From NCBI RefSeq assembly GCF_003935375.1, contig NZ_RHQM01000008.1:1-64000 (forward strand): 64,000 nt of DNA, in the 5' to 3' direction. This document shows positions 39,167 to 47,756 of this stretch, piece by piece. Positions within the stretch are counted from its first letter, which is position 1; every line of letters begins with the position of its first letter. This DNA comes from Stutzerimonas xanthomarina (GTDB lineage: Bacteria; Pseudomonadota; Gammaproteobacteria; Pseudomonadales; Pseudomonadaceae). The translations under genes and the position numbers were made by a program. The notes under the pieces are model-generated. The model made no database searches. It had not been told where the DNA came from and was given only the letters and a program-made list of their open reading frames with translations.

Positions 39167-39445
39167 ATGACCGCTGCACAACAATTCCTCACTGCCGCAT
39201 TCCCTGAGTTCGAAGTGCTCACCGAGCCCCGCCCGGATGGCGGGCTGCTGCTGACCCTGCGTAACGACGACCGTGTACTGGTCAAGCGAGCGCTTTCCAA
39301 GGGCCAGACCCAGACCCGGATGCAACTGGAATGGGTCGTCAGCTCGGTACGCCGGGACCTCGCGCTGGAGGCGGGGATGTCGCCTTCCATCGCACATCTG
39401 CAGAGCCAGAGCCGTACCGCACTGCCGACCTACGAGTACGCCTGA
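39167..39445 (+). CDS. DUF3509 family protein
   Basis: 92 residues from 39167; an upstream in-frame ATG at 39152 is also possible but is less well placed. The sequence (FPEFEVLTEPRPDGGLLLTL, RVLVKRALSKGQTQ, VVSSVRRDLALEAG, ending LPTYEYA) matches the DUF3509 family as I know it from Pseudomonas, where several paralogues occur; function unknown. No signal peptide or membrane helix. The sigma-54 type promoter before it implies nitrogen, motility or another enhancer-dependent control. Confidence 0.82.
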   Translation: MTAAQQFLTAAFPEFEVLTEPRPDGGLLLTLRNDDRVLVKRALSKGQTQTRMQLEWVVSSVRRDLALEAGMSPSIAHLQSQSRTALPTYEYA

Positions 39446-39537
39446 GCCGCTCGGCTGCGGGATGACCGCAGCCATATTTTTCGACACCGGGCCGCAGAGC
39501 CCGGTTCGTTTGCCGTGAAGCCGAAGAGGATAGCCAC

Positions 39538-40011
39538 ATGAACGCCATCGACCTGTTGATTGAGGATCATGAGCGCGTGAAGGACCTGCTGACGCGCCTG
39601 ACCGATTCCACCGAGCGTGCCGTGAAGACACGCACCGAGCTGCTGAGCAAGCTGGAAATGGAAGTGACCATCCATACCCAGCTGGAAGAGCAGATTCTCT
39701 ATCCCGCCTACAAGGAAGCTGGCGGCAAGGAAGAAGCAAAGATGTACCACGAGGCCAAGGAAGAACACCGTGCGGTGGATGCACTGGTACTGCCGGATCT
39801 GAAGGCAACCGATCCCGGTAGCCTCGAATTCTCCGGTCGCGCCAAGGTGTGCAAGGAGCTGCTCGAGCACCATATCGAGGAAGAGGAATCGGAAATGTTC
39901 CCGCAGGCACGCGAGCTTTTCGATGCCAAGCGTCTCGAGGAAATGGGTGAGCAGATGAGCGAACTGCGCGCCCGCCTCAAAAAGGAGCTCACCGCCAAGC
40001 TGGCGGCCTGA
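39538..40011 (+). CDS. Hemerythrin domain (HHE) protein
   Basis: 157 residues. The four-helix iron-ligand pattern is present: His in LIEDHERVKDLL, His and Glu in HTQLEEQILYP, His in EEHRAVDAL and His-His plus acidic ligands in LEHHIEEEESEMFPQA. Such single-domain cytoplasmic hemerythrins bind a di-iron centre and are linked to oxygen or NO handling. The gene is followed by a GC-rich hairpin and then by the globin-coupled GGDEF-EAL gene on the same strand. CDS begins after an AAGAGGATA ribosome site. Confidence 0.9.
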   Translation: MNAIDLLIEDHERVKDLLTRLTDSTERAVKTRTELLSKLEMEVTIHTQLEEQILYPAYKEAGGKEEAKMYHEAKEEHRAVDALVLPDLKATDPGSLEFSGRAKVCKELLEHHIEEEESEMFPQARELFDAKRLEEMGEQMSELRARLKKELTAKLAA

Positions 40012-40020
40012 GTACCGGAT

Positions 40021-40051
40021 GGGCTGCCGGGGCGTCCTGCCTCGGCAGCCC
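40021..40051 (+). terminator. GC-rich hairpin after the hemerythrin gene
   Basis: A 13-bp stem with one G-T pair (40021-40033 with 40039-40051) around 5 bases, 9 bases after the stop. There is no T-run, so termination efficiency is uncertain. Confidence 0.45.
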
Positions 40052-40232
40052 GACTATCGTCTGTCCCCGGACCCATCGCTTCGCTGACTTGCATCAATAA
40101 TGCGACGAAGCGCCACTGCGACCCTAGATGGCTTTATGGCATCAACTGGTACCACACCTGATCGTCGCCCCTGACTGGCAGAAAGCCAAGCGAAGGTGGG
40201 CGCGCCGGGCGGGCCATCGCATCGGGAAAGGC

Positions 40233-42455
40233 ATGGAAGACGAGCTGAAGGCGCTGTTGCAACGAGTCGGGCTGGGCCTCGACCAGATCCTTACGCGCAA
40301 GCGTTTCCTGCAATGGCAAGCTAGCGACGCGCTGCGCCTTAACCGGGCGGCGGCTGAGCTCGAGCCGGCGCATCGGGTCTTCATCGAAAAACTTTACGAA
40401 CACCTTGCCGACTTCGGCCAGCCGTCAGCGATGCGCAGCGATCGTGCCGGTCTGACACGCCTCAAGCAGCGCCAGCAGGAGTACTACCGCCGCCTCTGGA
40501 ACGGGCCATATGAGCGCGACTATGTGCGTGATCGCCTGCTGGTCGGGCTGGTGCATCAGCGCGTCGGCGTCGACCTGGAGTGGTATCTCGGGGCTTACCG
40601 CCTCTATCTGTCGGAAATGCTGCGCGCCCTCGTAGGCGACGACGAGCAGCATGCGGTTTACGACAGCCTGCTGAAGATCGTCTTCTTCGACATGATTCTC
40701 GCCATCGACACCTACAGTGCGGCGCAGCGACATGCGCTGGAGGACAGCGAAGCGCGCCTGACGCGCGCGTTGCGCGGCTCCGAAGACGGCATCTGGGAGT
40801 GGGACGTCGAGCATGACCGGCTGCACCTTTCCGAGCGCTGGACCGCCATGCTGGCAATGCCAGCACAACCCAGTTACTGCAGCCGCAGCTGGTTCGAACG
40901 GGTGCACTCGGACGATCTGCCCGGGTTGCGCGAGGCCATCGCCGACCACCTGAACGGCCGCAGCCCTTCGCTGGTTCACGAGTACCGCGTCCGTACCGAG
41001 CGCGGTGAGTACCTCTGGGTGCTGGTGCGCGGTGTGGCCGAACGCTGCGAGCTGGGGACCTTGCGCATGGCCGGTTCGCAGACCGACATCAGTGCGCGCA
41101 AGGCCGCCGAAGACTGCTTGCGTCACGCGGCACGTCACGATGCGCTGACTGGCCTGGCCAACCGCCTGCACCTCGAGGAGCTGCTCAAGGAGGTACAGCA
41201 GCGTCCCCATGGACGCGCTGCCGCGCTGCTGTTCGTGGACCTGGACCGCTTCAAGCTAATCAACGACAGTCTCGGGCATGGCGCCGGCGACCAGGTGCTG
41301 GTCGAGGTGGCGCAGCGCTTGCTGCGCTGCCTGCGCCCCGGCGATCACCTTGCACGCTTCGGCGGCGATGAGTTCGTCGCCCTGCTCGGCGATCTGGCAT
41401 GCGAAGCTGATGCCGAGCGTGTGGCGCAACGGATGCTGGTCGAGCTGCGTCAGCCGCTGCAGCTCGGCGAGCGAACGCTGTCGGTCAGCGCCAGCATCGG
41501 CATCGCGCCCTTGCAGCGCGATGGCCAGGCGCTGAACGCGCTGCAGGCGGCTGATCTGGCGCTGTACCGGGCCAAGAGCGCCGGCAAGGACCAATTCGCG
41601 CTGTTCTGCGATGGCCTGCATTCCAAGGCAGCGCGCCAGCTGGAGCTCGAGAGCGCACTGGCGCAGGCGCTGACGCGCTGCGAATTCACCTTGCACTATC
41701 AGCCGATCTGCCGTGTAGCAGGCGATCAGCCCTATCTGGTCGGCGTTGAAGCGCTGCTGCGCTGGCGCTTCAACAACCAGCCGGTGGCGCCCAATGAGTT
41801 CATTCCGGTGCTGGAAGAGTCGCGCGAGATCGTCCGGGTTGGTGAGTGGGTGCTGCGCGAGGCCTGCTGTCAGGTGCGCCGCTGGCAGCTGGCGGGTCAG
41901 AGCCAGCTGTACTGCGCGGTCAACCTGTCGATTCGTCAGCTGCAGCAGCCCGGCTTCACCGCGCTGCTGGCCCGTGTGCTGCGTGAAACCGGCCTGCCGC
42001 CCGCGAGCCTGCTGCTGGAGATCACCGAGACGCTTCTGATGCAGGACAGCGAGCTGATGATGGGCGCGTTGCACGAGATTGCCGCACTCGGTGTTCGTCT
42101 GGCATTGGACGACTTCGGTACTGGCTACTGTTCGCTCGGCTACCTCAAACGTTACCCGCTGCATGTGCTAAAGGTCGATCGCAGCTTCATTGCCGCCGCA
42201 CCGGACGATGCCGACTCGGTGGCGATCAGTCGCGCCGTCATCGGCCTTGGCCAGAGCCTCGGCCTGGCCGTCGTCGCCGAAGGCGTGGAGCACCCCGAGC
42301 AGGTGGCGTTCCTCGTGGCCGAGGGCTGCCAGCTGGTGCAAGGCTATTGGTTCAGCCGGCCGCGGCCGGCTACGGAACTTCAGGCATTGTTCGACGGCGA
42401 GCGCTGTGTCGACGGGCTCTGGCGGCTGCTTCCCGCGCAGCCGGCGGTCACGTGA
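40233..42455 (+). CDS. Globin-coupled sensor with PAS, GGDEF and EAL domains
   Basis: 740 residues from 40233, chosen because GGGAAAGGC precedes it; an ATG at 40128 gives 35 more residues without a ribosome site. Residues about 1-160 resemble the globin-coupled sensor domain, with likely proximal heme ligand His108 in GLVHQRVGVDLEWYLGAY. Then follow a PAS domain with PAC end (about 180-305), GGDEF with intact A-site RFGGDEF and I-site RPGD exactly 5 residues before it, and EAL with VEALLRW, LEITET, DDFGTGY, KVDRSF and VAEGVE, so both cyclase and phosphodiesterase activities look possible. Expected role: oxygen- or NO-dependent control of c-di-GMP. Confidence 0.9.
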   Translation: MEDELKALLQRVGLGLDQILTRKRFLQWQASDALRLNRAAAELEPAHRVFIEKLYEHLADFGQPSAMRSDRAGLTRLKQRQQEYYRRLWNGPYERDYVRDRLLVGLVHQRVGVDLEWYLGAYRLYLSEMLRALVGDDEQHAVYDSLLKIVFFDMILAIDTYSAAQRHALEDSEARLTRALRGSEDGIWEWDVEHDRLHLSERWTAMLAMPAQPSYCSRSWFERVHSDDLPGLREAIADHLNGRSPSLVHEYRVRTERGEYLWVLVRGVAERCELGTLRMAGSQTDISARKAAEDCLRHAARHDALTGLANRLHLEELLKEVQQRPHGRAAALLFVDLDRFKLINDSLGHGAGDQVLVEVAQRLLRCLRPGDHLARFGGDEFVALLGDLACEADAERVAQRMLVELRQPLQLGERTLSVSASIGIAPLQRDGQALNALQAADLALYRAKSAGKDQFALFCDGLHSKAARQLELESALAQALTRCEFTLHYQPICRVAGDQPYLVGVEALLRWRFNNQPVAPNEFIPVLEESREIVRVGEWVLREACCQVRRWQLAGQSQLYCAVNLSIRQLQQPGFTALLARVLRETGLPPASLLLEITETLLMQDSELMMGALHEIAALGVRLALDDFGTGYCSLGYLKRYPLHVLKVDRSFIAAAPDDADSVAISRAVIGLGQSLGLAVVAEGVEHPEQVAFLVAEGCQLVQGYWFSRPRPATELQALFDGERCVDGLWRLLPAQPAVT

Positions 42456-42607
42456 CGATCACGACGCCCGTCGAGCCGATCGGTGGGGGATGGGCTCTGA
42501 CGGGGCGGTCAGGGCACTCTTGCGGCAAACGGGGGTCAACCTTCTGTGAATCTGCTGGATTCAAGAATTCGCCGGCCACTGCCGGACCACTCTGAAGGAG
42601 GTTAACC

Positions 42608-42925
42608 ATGCGTCTTACCTATCTGCTGCCCCCCGTACTCGGGCTCCTGTTGGTCGGTTGCGGCCCGGATGAAGATCGCGAGCGCGAGCCGACCCCGCCG
42701 CCGGCGACTACCGAGCAGCCCGCCGCCCCTTCCACTGACACCACCACTCCGCCTGCAGGCAGTGGCACCGGGACCGGCACTGCGCCGAGCACCGGGACGG
42801 GTACCGGCACTGGTGCCTCGGGAGACATGGCGACCCCGCCGGCCGACAACGGTAGCGGCCTGGGCACTGAATCCGGCTCTGGCACCGCGCCCAGCACTGG
42901 CACTGGCACCGGTACTTCGCAGTAA
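42608..42925 (+). CDS. Low-complexity lipoprotein with Thr-Gly repeats
   Basis: 105 residues. AAGGAGG precedes the ATG. Signal peptide with lipobox LVGC, then an acidic and Pro-rich stretch, then two blocks of the type TAPSTGTGTGT separated by 30-40 residues. The composition (Thr, Gly, Pro, Ser, Ala) points to a disordered spacer at the envelope. No family recognised. Another small lipoprotein gene follows 64 bases later. The repeated DNA (ACCGGC/ACTGGC units) could vary in copy number. Confidence 0.72.
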   Translation: MRLTYLLPPVLGLLLVGCGPDEDREREPTPPPATTEQPAAPSTDTTTPPAGSGTGTGTAPSTGTGTGTGASGDMATPPADNGSGLGTESGSGTAPSTGTGTGTSQ

Positions 42926-42989
42926 GTTCGGCACCGCGTGATCCGGGCACCCCTCGCTTGCCGCGGGGTGCCTTCAGCAGGAGACAGCG

Positions 42990-43172
42990 ATGAAGTGGAA
43001 ATTTGCATTCGCCGGTGCGCTGACCGCGCTGGCTCTGGCCGGGTGCTCGCCGGACGACGAAGAGTCCGCGCTGGATAACAACAGCCGCAACCAGCAGGAA
43101 TATCAGAACACTGCGACCGATCCTGCCGGGCCGCGGGAAATTTCGCCGCCGTCCAACCAGGCCAACAAGTAG
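42990..43172 (+). CDS. Small hydrophilic lipoprotein
   Basis: 60 residues. CAGGAGACAGCG precedes the ATG. Signal MKWKFAFAGALTALALAGC with lipobox LAGC, then about 40 hydrophilic residues rich in Asn, Gln, Glu and Pro. No recognised domain. It follows the Thr-Gly lipoprotein and is probably in the same transcript. Confidence 0.65.
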   Translation: MKWKFAFAGALTALALAGCSPDDEESALDNNSRNQQEYQNTATDPAGPREISPPSNQANK

Positions 43173-43196
43173 ATCGTCGATTCTGCGTCGCGCAGG

Positions 43197-44378
43197 CTAG
43201 GCGAACTGGCCTGCGGCATAGGCCGATGCCCAAGCCCACTGGAAGTTGAAACCACCTAGGTGGCCGGTAACGTCCAGCACCTCGCCGATGAAGTACAGCC
43301 CTGCTGATTTCTGCGATTCCATGGTCTTGGATGACACTTCCCGCGTATCTACCCCGCCCAGCGTCACCTCTGCCGTGCGATACCCTTCGGTGCCGGCCGG
43401 TACCAGCTGCCAGTCTGCGAGCTTCTCGGCAATCGCTTCCAGCTCGCTGGGTACGTATTGCTTCAGCGGTCTGGACGCGAACCAGTGCTCGCAGAGCAGT
43501 CCGGCCATCTTGCGTGTGAAGACCTCGCCGAGCAGCGTTTTCAGCTCCGCATTGGGACGCTCCTGCTTCTGCGCCGCCAGCCACTCGCCGAGGTCTAGAT
43601 GCGGCAGCAGGTTGATGTGCACCACATCTCCCGGTTGCCAGTAAGACGAGATCTGCAGGATCGCCGGGCCGGAGAGTCCGCGATGGGTGAACAGAATGTT
43701 CTCGCGAAAGCTCTGGCCGTTGCAGCTGACCAGGCAATCCTCCACCGAGGTGCCGGACAGCTCGCTGCAGATCGTTTTGAGCTGCGGCTCGGTGATGGTG
43801 AAGGGCACCAGGCCTGCGCGTGTCGGCAGCACGTTGTGGCCGAACTGCCGCGCGATCTGATAGCCGAAACCGCTGGCACCGAGGGTGGGAATCGACAGGC
43901 CGCCGGTGGCGATCACCAGCGATTGGCAGCGCACCGGGCCGATGCCGGTGTACAGCAGATATCCCTCAGCATGCTTCTCGATCGACTCGACCGGGGTGTC
44001 CAGACGCAGATCCACGCCGGTCTGCGCGCATTCGTCCAGCAGCATCTCGAGGATGTCGCTGGACTTGTTATCGCAGAACAGCTGACCGAGCTTCTTCTCG
44101 TGATAGGGCACGCCGTGACGGCTGACCATCTCGATGAAGTCCCACTGGGTGTAGCGCGCCAGCGCCGACTTGCAGAAGTGCGCGTTACTCGAGAGGAAAT
44201 TCGACGGCTCGGTGTACAGGTTGGTGAAGTTGCAGCGGCCGCCACCGGACATGAGGATCTTCTTGCCGGCCTTGTTGGCGTGGTCCAGCAGCAAGACCTG
44301 GCGGCCCCGTGCAGCGGCGGTGAAGGCGCACATTAGACCGGCCGCACCGGCACCGATTACCACCACGTCAGTCTGCAC
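43197..44378 (-). CDS. HI0933/YhiN-type FAD-dependent oxidoreductase
   Basis: 393 residues. N-terminal Rossmann motif VVVIGAGAAGLMCAFTAAARG for FAD, then HANKAGKKILMSGGGRCNFTN, the signature of the HI0933 family, then SLVIATGGLSIPTLGASGFGY, THRGLSGPAILQISSYW, and the C-terminal GEVLDVTGHLGGFNFQWAWA. The reaction of the family is not established; some members are proposed to act in RNA or redox modification. Single gene, convergent with the small lipoproteins. Confidence 0.9.
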   Translation of the reverse strand: MQTDVVVIGAGAAGLMCAFTAAARGRQVLLLDHANKAGKKILMSGGGRCNFTNLYTEPSNFLSSNAHFCKSALARYTQWDFIEMVSRHGVPYHEKKLGQLFCDNKSSDILEMLLDECAQTGVDLRLDTPVESIEKHAEGYLLYTGIGPVRCQSLVIATGGLSIPTLGASGFGYQIARQFGHNVLPTRAGLVPFTITEPQLKTICSELSGTSVEDCLVSCNGQSFRENILFTHRGLSGPAILQISSYWQPGDVVHINLLPHLDLGEWLAAQKQERPNAELKTLLGEVFTRKMAGLLCEHWFASRPLKQYVPSELEAIAEKLADWQLVPAGTEGYRTAEVTLGGVDTREVSSKTMESQKSAGLYFIGEVLDVTGHLGGFNFQWAWASAYAAGQFA

Positions 44379-44523
44379 CAGCGCTTACCTCGTCGGAAAA
44401 CGCGCGATGGTACTCCTGCCGCGTTTCCGATGCAGCCCGACATCCGACGAGACGCTGGCGTCAACTGGCGGGCTTTGTGCTTTGATTGGAGCTGATAGCG
44501 TTTCGCCAGAAGAGCGAGAGAAT

Positions 44524-45269
44524 TTGTCGGGCACACGGCGGGTCATCGGGTTGATATTGCTGCTGGCAAGCGCATCGTTGCCGGCCGAAGTGCTTCGTCT
44601 GGCCGGCAACGTCTGGCCGCCTTACACCGATCGCAGCCTGCCCGGGGAAGGGTTGTCGGTCGAGCTCATCCGCACCGCGCTCGGCCGTGGGGGTTATCAG
44701 GTGGAATACATCGAAGTGCCCTGGGAGCGCGCTCTGCTGGGCCTGCGCAACGGCAGCTACGACATGATCAACGGCTGGCCGACGGTCAAGCGCGTCGACT
44801 ACACGCTCAGCTCACGCCCGTTTCTGAGCAACCGGATGCGCTGGGTCCAGCGTCGCGAGAGCAATTTCCGCTACGACGGGCTCGACAGCTTGGTTGGCCA
44901 TCCGATTGCGCTGAGCCGGGGCTACATGTACAGCGACGAGCTGAACGAGGATACGCGCCTGGAGAAGGGCTATTCCGCCAACTTCGTCCAGGCGGCAAAG
45001 ATGGTGATTGCCGGGCGCGTCGACCTGACGCTGGAGGACGAGCGTACTGCGTTCTCGAGCGCGAACTGGGACATGAGCGGGATGCACTCCGCTTCGTGCC
45101 GGGCGAGTTCCGGCGGGTGGAGCTTTCGCTGGTGGTGCGCAGCGATCATCCTCGGCTGAGCGATATCATCGCCACCTTCAACCGGGAGATCGCTGCGATG
45201 GTCGAGGATGGCAGTTACGCGGTGATCTTCGCGCGCCACGGAATGCCGGTCCCCACGGCGTTGCCTTAG
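44524..45269 (+). pseudogene. Periplasmic solute-binding protein (SBP family 3), frameshifted
   Basis: A TTG start at 44524 gives a signal peptide (GLILLLASASLPAE) and a family 3 binding domain: RLAGNVWPPYTDRSLPGEG, VEYIEVPWERALLGLRNGSY, DMINGWPTVKR, SRPFLSNRMRWV, GRVDLTLEDE. Near 45060 the frame is lost and the reading ends at 45159 in unrelated residues. A frame shifted by one base from 45063 continues with ELGHERDALRFVPGEF, VVRSDHPRLSDIIATF and MVEDGSYAVIFARHG to a stop at 45269, the normal end for the family. One base was lost between about 45050 and 45063. No transport genes are adjacent. Confidence 0.85.
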
Positions 45270-45425
45270 TGGCCTTTTTGGTAAGTTCAGTTGGTCAATT
45301 TCGGCGCCCATGGCCCGATACTGCGTTGCTGCTCCTTGCCAATAGCCCGCTATGACTCGTCGCAGCGCCTTGTCTCGGAGCCATGTTCATCCGAACTTGC
45401 CTCAACCAACTCACCGCACAGGCCA

Positions 45426-47624
45426 CTAGCGCGAATCCTGTCCCTGGCCTGCCGGTTGTTGCTTGATCAGGTGGGAGGCCATGCTGCGCAGCGGTGCCAG
45501 CTGCCGGCAGATGAGCCCCAGCTGGGTCTGCACCAGACGGTGGGCATCGTCCATTTCATCCGGGGTCTGCTCCAGCTGCTGCGCCAGCGCCTCTTCATCT
45601 TCGCTGTAGATGGCGACGGGCTTGTTCTGCGCCAACGCGCTGGCCAGGTCGTCGAGGCTGGTCGCCAGTTGCTGCGCGGCGCGCTCCAGCAGGGCATCGC
45701 TGGCGTCGTCCGGCAGGCTCTCGCGATGGGCGCCAAGGCCGGAGAGGTAGTTGAGCAAGGTGTGCGAGAGGATCAGGAAGCGGAAGCCGGTTTCGGCATC
45801 CTTGCGGAAGTGTCCGGGCTCCAGCAGCATGTTCGACAGCGTGGTGGACAGCGCCGCATCGGCGTTGTGGGCGTTGCGCCGGGCCAGGCGATAGGCGAGG
45901 TCGTCGCGCTTGCCACTGTCGTACTGACGCATGATCTGGCGCAGGTAGTCGCTGTTGCAGCTGAGGGTGTTGGCGACCACCTGATTAAGGCGACGACCCT
46001 GCCAGTCCGGCAGGATGAGGAACACCGCGGCGGCGGCGATCAGGCTGCCGAGCAGGGTATCGAACAGCCGCGGCCAGATCAGCCCGTAGCCATCGCCAAC
46101 CTGGTTGAAGCAGAACAGCACCATCAGCGTGATCGCCGCAGTAGCCAGGGTGTAGCGCGTGCTGCGGGTGGCGAAGAACACCACGCCGGCGACCACCGCG
46201 AACAAGGCCTGGATCGGCTGGCTGGGGAACAGATCGAACAGTGCCCAGCCGGCGATGAGGCCGAGCAAGGTGCCGCTGATGCGCTGCACCAGCTTGATCC
46301 TTGTGGCGCCATAGTTCGGCTGGCAGACGAAGACCGTGGTCAGCAGCACCCAGTAACCCTGTTCGGGATGGATGGCATGCAGCACCGCGTAGCCGCAGAC
46401 CAGGGCGATGGTCATGCGCAGGGCGTGGCGGAACAGCAGCGAAGTCGGCGTCAGCTGCAGGCGAATGCGATTGAATGCCTCGCGCAGGGACTGCGGCTGG
46501 CGGTCCAGCAGGCTGCTGTCCTGCTCGCCTTCCAGGGTGCCGGGGTCGCTGGCGCTGGCGAGCTGGCGCTGCAGCGTGGAAAGGTTGCCTGACAGCGCAC
46601 GCAGCGAGCGCAGCAGGCCGCGCCAGGCCGGCTTGTTCTGCTCACGCAGGTGCTCCAGCGAGGCCTGCAGGTCTTCCCGCGCCTGCCCGTTGGCCTCGCT
46701 GTAGCGAAACACCTGGCGCATCTGGATGGCCTCGCCGAGGTCGGCGCAGGCGCTGGCCTGCAGCCGCAGCAGGCGCTGGCAGCGAAACAGCACATCGCTG
46801 TGGAAGAAGGCCTCGGCCAGCGCCTGGTAGGGATAATGCGACGAGCTGACCCGCTCGTGCAGATCCTGGGCAAGGAAGTACAGCTTGAGGTAGTGATTGA
46901 TCTTGCCGCCGCCGCGGCCGTTGCCCAGGCGATTCAGCAGCGTTTCCTTGGCTGCGTTGAGCGCGCTGACGACCCGGCCGTTCTGCTGCGCAAGTTCCAG
47001 GCGGCGCTGTTCCACGTCCAGCTGACGCACCGGCTCGAACAACGCGGCCTTGTAGCGAAAATACAGGCCCAGCTCGCGGTACAGCCGCGCCAGGCTCTGC
47101 TGCACCGGCTGATGGGCGAACTGCGCGTTCCAGCCCACCGACAGCAGGCCGTACCAGGCCGCACCCGCCACCAGCAGCATGGGGTCGCGCCACAGATGCT
47201 GCAGTGCGCCATCGCGCTGATCGGCCGCGATCATGCTGTAGATCGCGAGAATCAGGGTGGCCTGGGCAATGGCCCCGTAGCGCTCGCCGAGCGCGCCGAG
47301 CATGACCAGCGCAAAGGTGGAAAGCGCCAGGCCGGCGACGAACAGCCAGGGGTATGGGAACAGCAGCTCCACCGCGACGGCGGCAATGCTGAAGCACAGC
47401 AACGTTACCAGCAGCGCGTTGAGACGTCCGAGCCAGCTGTCGTCGGTTTCCGCCAGCGCGCTGGCGATGATGCCGAGGAACAGCGGAATGATCAGTGTCG
47501 GCTGCCCGAGATACCAGCTCAGACCCATGCTGCCGGCCATGGCGATCAGTACGCGCAGGCTGTAGCCGAACTTCTCCAGCGCCCACAGGCGACGTAAAAA
47601 CTGGCTGAGCGAGGGTTGCGGCAT
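45426..47624 (-). CDS. yccS: YccS-type FUSC family membrane protein
   Basis: 732 residues. Two clusters of membrane helices (about residues 20-165 and 400-520) flank a long cytoplasmic helical region, with another at the C-terminus. This is the duplicated FUSC layout of YccS/YhfK and aromatic-acid efflux proteins such as AaeB. Segments such as GQPTLIIPLFLGIIASALAE and HPEQGYWVLLTTVFVCQPNY are typical. The function of YccS is not established. No membrane-fusion partner gene is beside it. The start MPQPSLSQFLRRLWALEKF looks correct for the family. Confidence 0.88.
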   Translation of the reverse strand: MPQPSLSQFLRRLWALEKFGYSLRVLIAMAGSMGLSWYLGQPTLIIPLFLGIIASALAETDDSWLGRLNALLVTLLCFSIAAVAVELLFPYPWLFVAGLALSTFALVMLGALGERYGAIAQATLILAIYSMIAADQRDGALQHLWRDPMLLVAGAAWYGLLSVGWNAQFAHQPVQQSLARLYRELGLYFRYKAALFEPVRQLDVEQRRLELAQQNGRVVSALNAAKETLLNRLGNGRGGGKINHYLKLYFLAQDLHERVSSSHYPYQALAEAFFHSDVLFRCQRLLRLQASACADLGEAIQMRQVFRYSEANGQAREDLQASLEHLREQNKPAWRGLLRSLRALSGNLSTLQRQLASASDPGTLEGEQDSSLLDRQPQSLREAFNRIRLQLTPTSLLFRHALRMTIALVCGYAVLHAIHPEQGYWVLLTTVFVCQPNYGATRIKLVQRISGTLLGLIAGWALFDLFPSQPIQALFAVVAGVVFFATRSTRYTLATAAITLMVLFCFNQVGDGYGLIWPRLFDTLLGSLIAAAAVFLILPDWQGRRLNQVVANTLSCNSDYLRQIMRQYDSGKRDDLAYRLARRNAHNADAALSTTLSNMLLEPGHFRKDAETGFRFLILSHTLLNYLSGLGAHRESLPDDASDALLERAAQQLATSLDDLASALAQNKPVAIYSEDEEALAQQLEQTPDEMDDAHRLVQTQLGLICRQLAPLRSMASHLIKQQPAGQGQDSR

Positions 47625-47700
47625 GGAGCGTTCCGTTGGGGGTGTCCAGATTGGACGAAGCTGCCACGAACACTGTCACGGCCGGCTCGTGCGTTCAATC

Positions 47701-47728
47701 ATCCGGGCCGCAGAAGGTCGGCCCGGAT
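47701..47728. other. Perfect 10-bp hairpin between dbpA and yccS
   Basis: ATCCGGGCCG (47701-47710) pairs with CGGCCCGGAT (47719-47728) around 8 bases, 28 bases after the dbpA stop on the minus strand. No T-run. Confidence 0.5.
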
Positions 47729-47756
47729 ACGCGCGTTCAGCAGCAGGCGAACCTTC

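Noticed and set aside
42700-42925. ACCGG/ACTGG-rich repeats as a non-coding repeat array
   Set aside because: The repeats lie in frame in a gene with a good ribosome site and lipoprotein signal, so they are coding low complexity.
42990-43172. 60-residue gene as toxin or antitoxin
   Set aside because: It has a clear lipobox signal and no toxin partner; its neighbour is another lipoprotein.
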